In this document: positions 63,694-64,000 of the stretch, piece by piece | Layout: every line of letters begins with the position of its first letter | Position numbering within the stretch: position 1 is the stretch's first letter | From: Prevotella sp. | Lineage (GTDB): Bacteria > Bacteroidota > Bacteroidia > Bacteroidales > Bacteroidaceae | NCBI GenBank assembly: GCA_022769285.1 | Contig: JALEKD010000023.1 | Location: forward strand, 1 to 64,000 | Direction: 5' to 3' | Length of the DNA stretch: 64,000 nt | Translations under genes and position numbers: made by a program | The notes under the pieces: model-generated | The model's database searches: none | What the model was told of the DNA's origin: nothing | Seen by the model: only the letters and a program-made list of their open reading frames with translations

Positions 63694-63781
63694 CAGTTGA
63701 TTGCGCCCATTCGGCCGTTAGGGCAAGCTGCCCGGCCGTGAAAGGGGCCATTTTTTGTGTCTTATAACGATTAGAAAGATA

Positions 63782-64000
63782 ATGGAAGATAGAACTAAAG
63801 CATCCATACAGATGATAGCAGAGTACGATGGCGACATAAGCACCCTATACGGCAACAGCCCCGAGGGCGAGGTGCCCATTCTGGCCACGCGCAACATGGT
63901 GGTGTTTCCCGCGGTCATCTCGCCTATCCTGGTGGGTCGCGAGCAGAGCGTCAAGTTGCTCAGCTATCTGGAGAAGCACCCTGGGCAGCAGATAGCCATC
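63782..64000 (+). CDS. lon: Lon protease, 5' end only
   Basis: The window ends after 73 codons. From the ATG at 63782 the protein has an acidic N-terminus and then VPILATRNMVVFPAVISPI and VGREQSVKLL, the start of the LON substrate-binding domain. The ATP-dependent protease proper lies beyond the window. It begins after a long 5' leader if the TACCTTTG at 63686 is used. Confidence 0.9.
   Translation, partial: MEDRTKASIQMIAEYDGDISTLYGNSPEGEVPILATRNMVVFPAVISPILVGREQSVKLLSYLEKHPGQQIAI

Larger units (their letters stand above)
62789..63781. other. Palindrome-rich 993-bp intergenic region before lon
   Basis: No gene is called. It contains several inverted repeats: TCACCGA/TCGGTGA (62996-63016), a perfect 14-bp stem CGCGATGGTCATTA/TAATGACCATCGCG (63063-63096), and AAAAGCTGT/ACAGCTTTT (63141-63194). 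Minus-strand frames of 115 codons (62916-63263) and 82 codons (63270-63518) show no domain and span these palindromes. A TACCTTTG at 63686-63693 is the likely -7 element of lon. Confidence 0.6.

Noticed and set aside
1..64000. CRISPR arrays, rRNA genes and transposases
   Set aside because: No regularly spaced direct repeats, rRNA-like sequence or transposase motifs were seen anywhere in the window.

Overview
The window is a chromosomal stretch of a Bacteroidota bacterium, most likely of the order Bacteroidales and Prevotellaceae-like. The basis is the recurrent promoter pattern TTTG-N19/20-TAnnTTTG, a type IX secretion sorting domain, a PorT-like barrel, a serine palmitoyltransferase, a VorB-type 2-oxoacid oxidoreductase, LpxK and mostly weak Shine-Dalgarno sites. 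Species cannot be named from sequence alone. Base composition is fairly GC-rich except for an AT-rich restriction-modification island at about 6.1-10.4 kb.

Layout. 0-6 kb: pyruvate:ferredoxin oxidoreductase (nifJ), a DUF4143-type ATPase with a Walker B Glu-to-Gln change, and a divergent ATP-grasp-like protein. 6-10.5 kb: an AT-rich restriction-modification locus (hsdS, a methylase, and a separate nuclease domain that looks split from the methylase by frameshift) ending beside tRNA-Phe. 10.6-14.8 kb: operon sppA-lpxK-thiL. 14.8-17.1 kb: a short-chain dehydrogenase and a secreted double-hydrolase fusion. 17.3-22.4 kb: T9SS-sorted protein, uvrA and nhaC. 22.7-26.5 kb: LysM/periplasmic-binding-like protein, outer membrane barrel and a POT-family transporter. 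26.6-30.6 kb: redox operon of a NapH-NapG-like polyferredoxin, a Tat-exported Fe-S aldo/keto reductase lipoprotein, DUF1893 and an ECF S component. 30.7-34.4 kb: yccF, thioredoxin, DUF4186 and hrpB. 35.1-43.8 kb: dnaB, then an attenuator-controlled leucine operon (leader peptide, leuA, leuC, leuD, a citramalate/isopropylmalate synthase homologue, leuB, TPR protein).

43.8-47.0 kb: 5'-nucleotidase, nudC and xpt, a nucleotide salvage group. 47.1-50.5 kb: short CbpA-like J protein, YitT transporter, a 65-residue membrane protein with a natural hexahistidine run, and a SIMPL protein. 50.7-55.8 kb: ffh, folD, a 59-residue TPR protein and a four-gene 2-oxoacid:ferredoxin oxidoreductase. 55.9-58.0 kb: uxuA plus an SDR for hexuronate breakdown. 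58.0-62.8 kb: trmO, tatC, serine palmitoyltransferase, a divergent lipid kinase and trmN6. 62.8-64 kb: a palindrome-rich non-coding stretch, then the 5' end of lon.

The most interesting unexplained points are the leucine attenuator, the split nuclease-methylase system without an hsdR translocase, an inverted pair of intergenic repeats with a period of about 21 bp, the NapHG-like/Tat-AKR operon, and the hexahistidine mini-protein.
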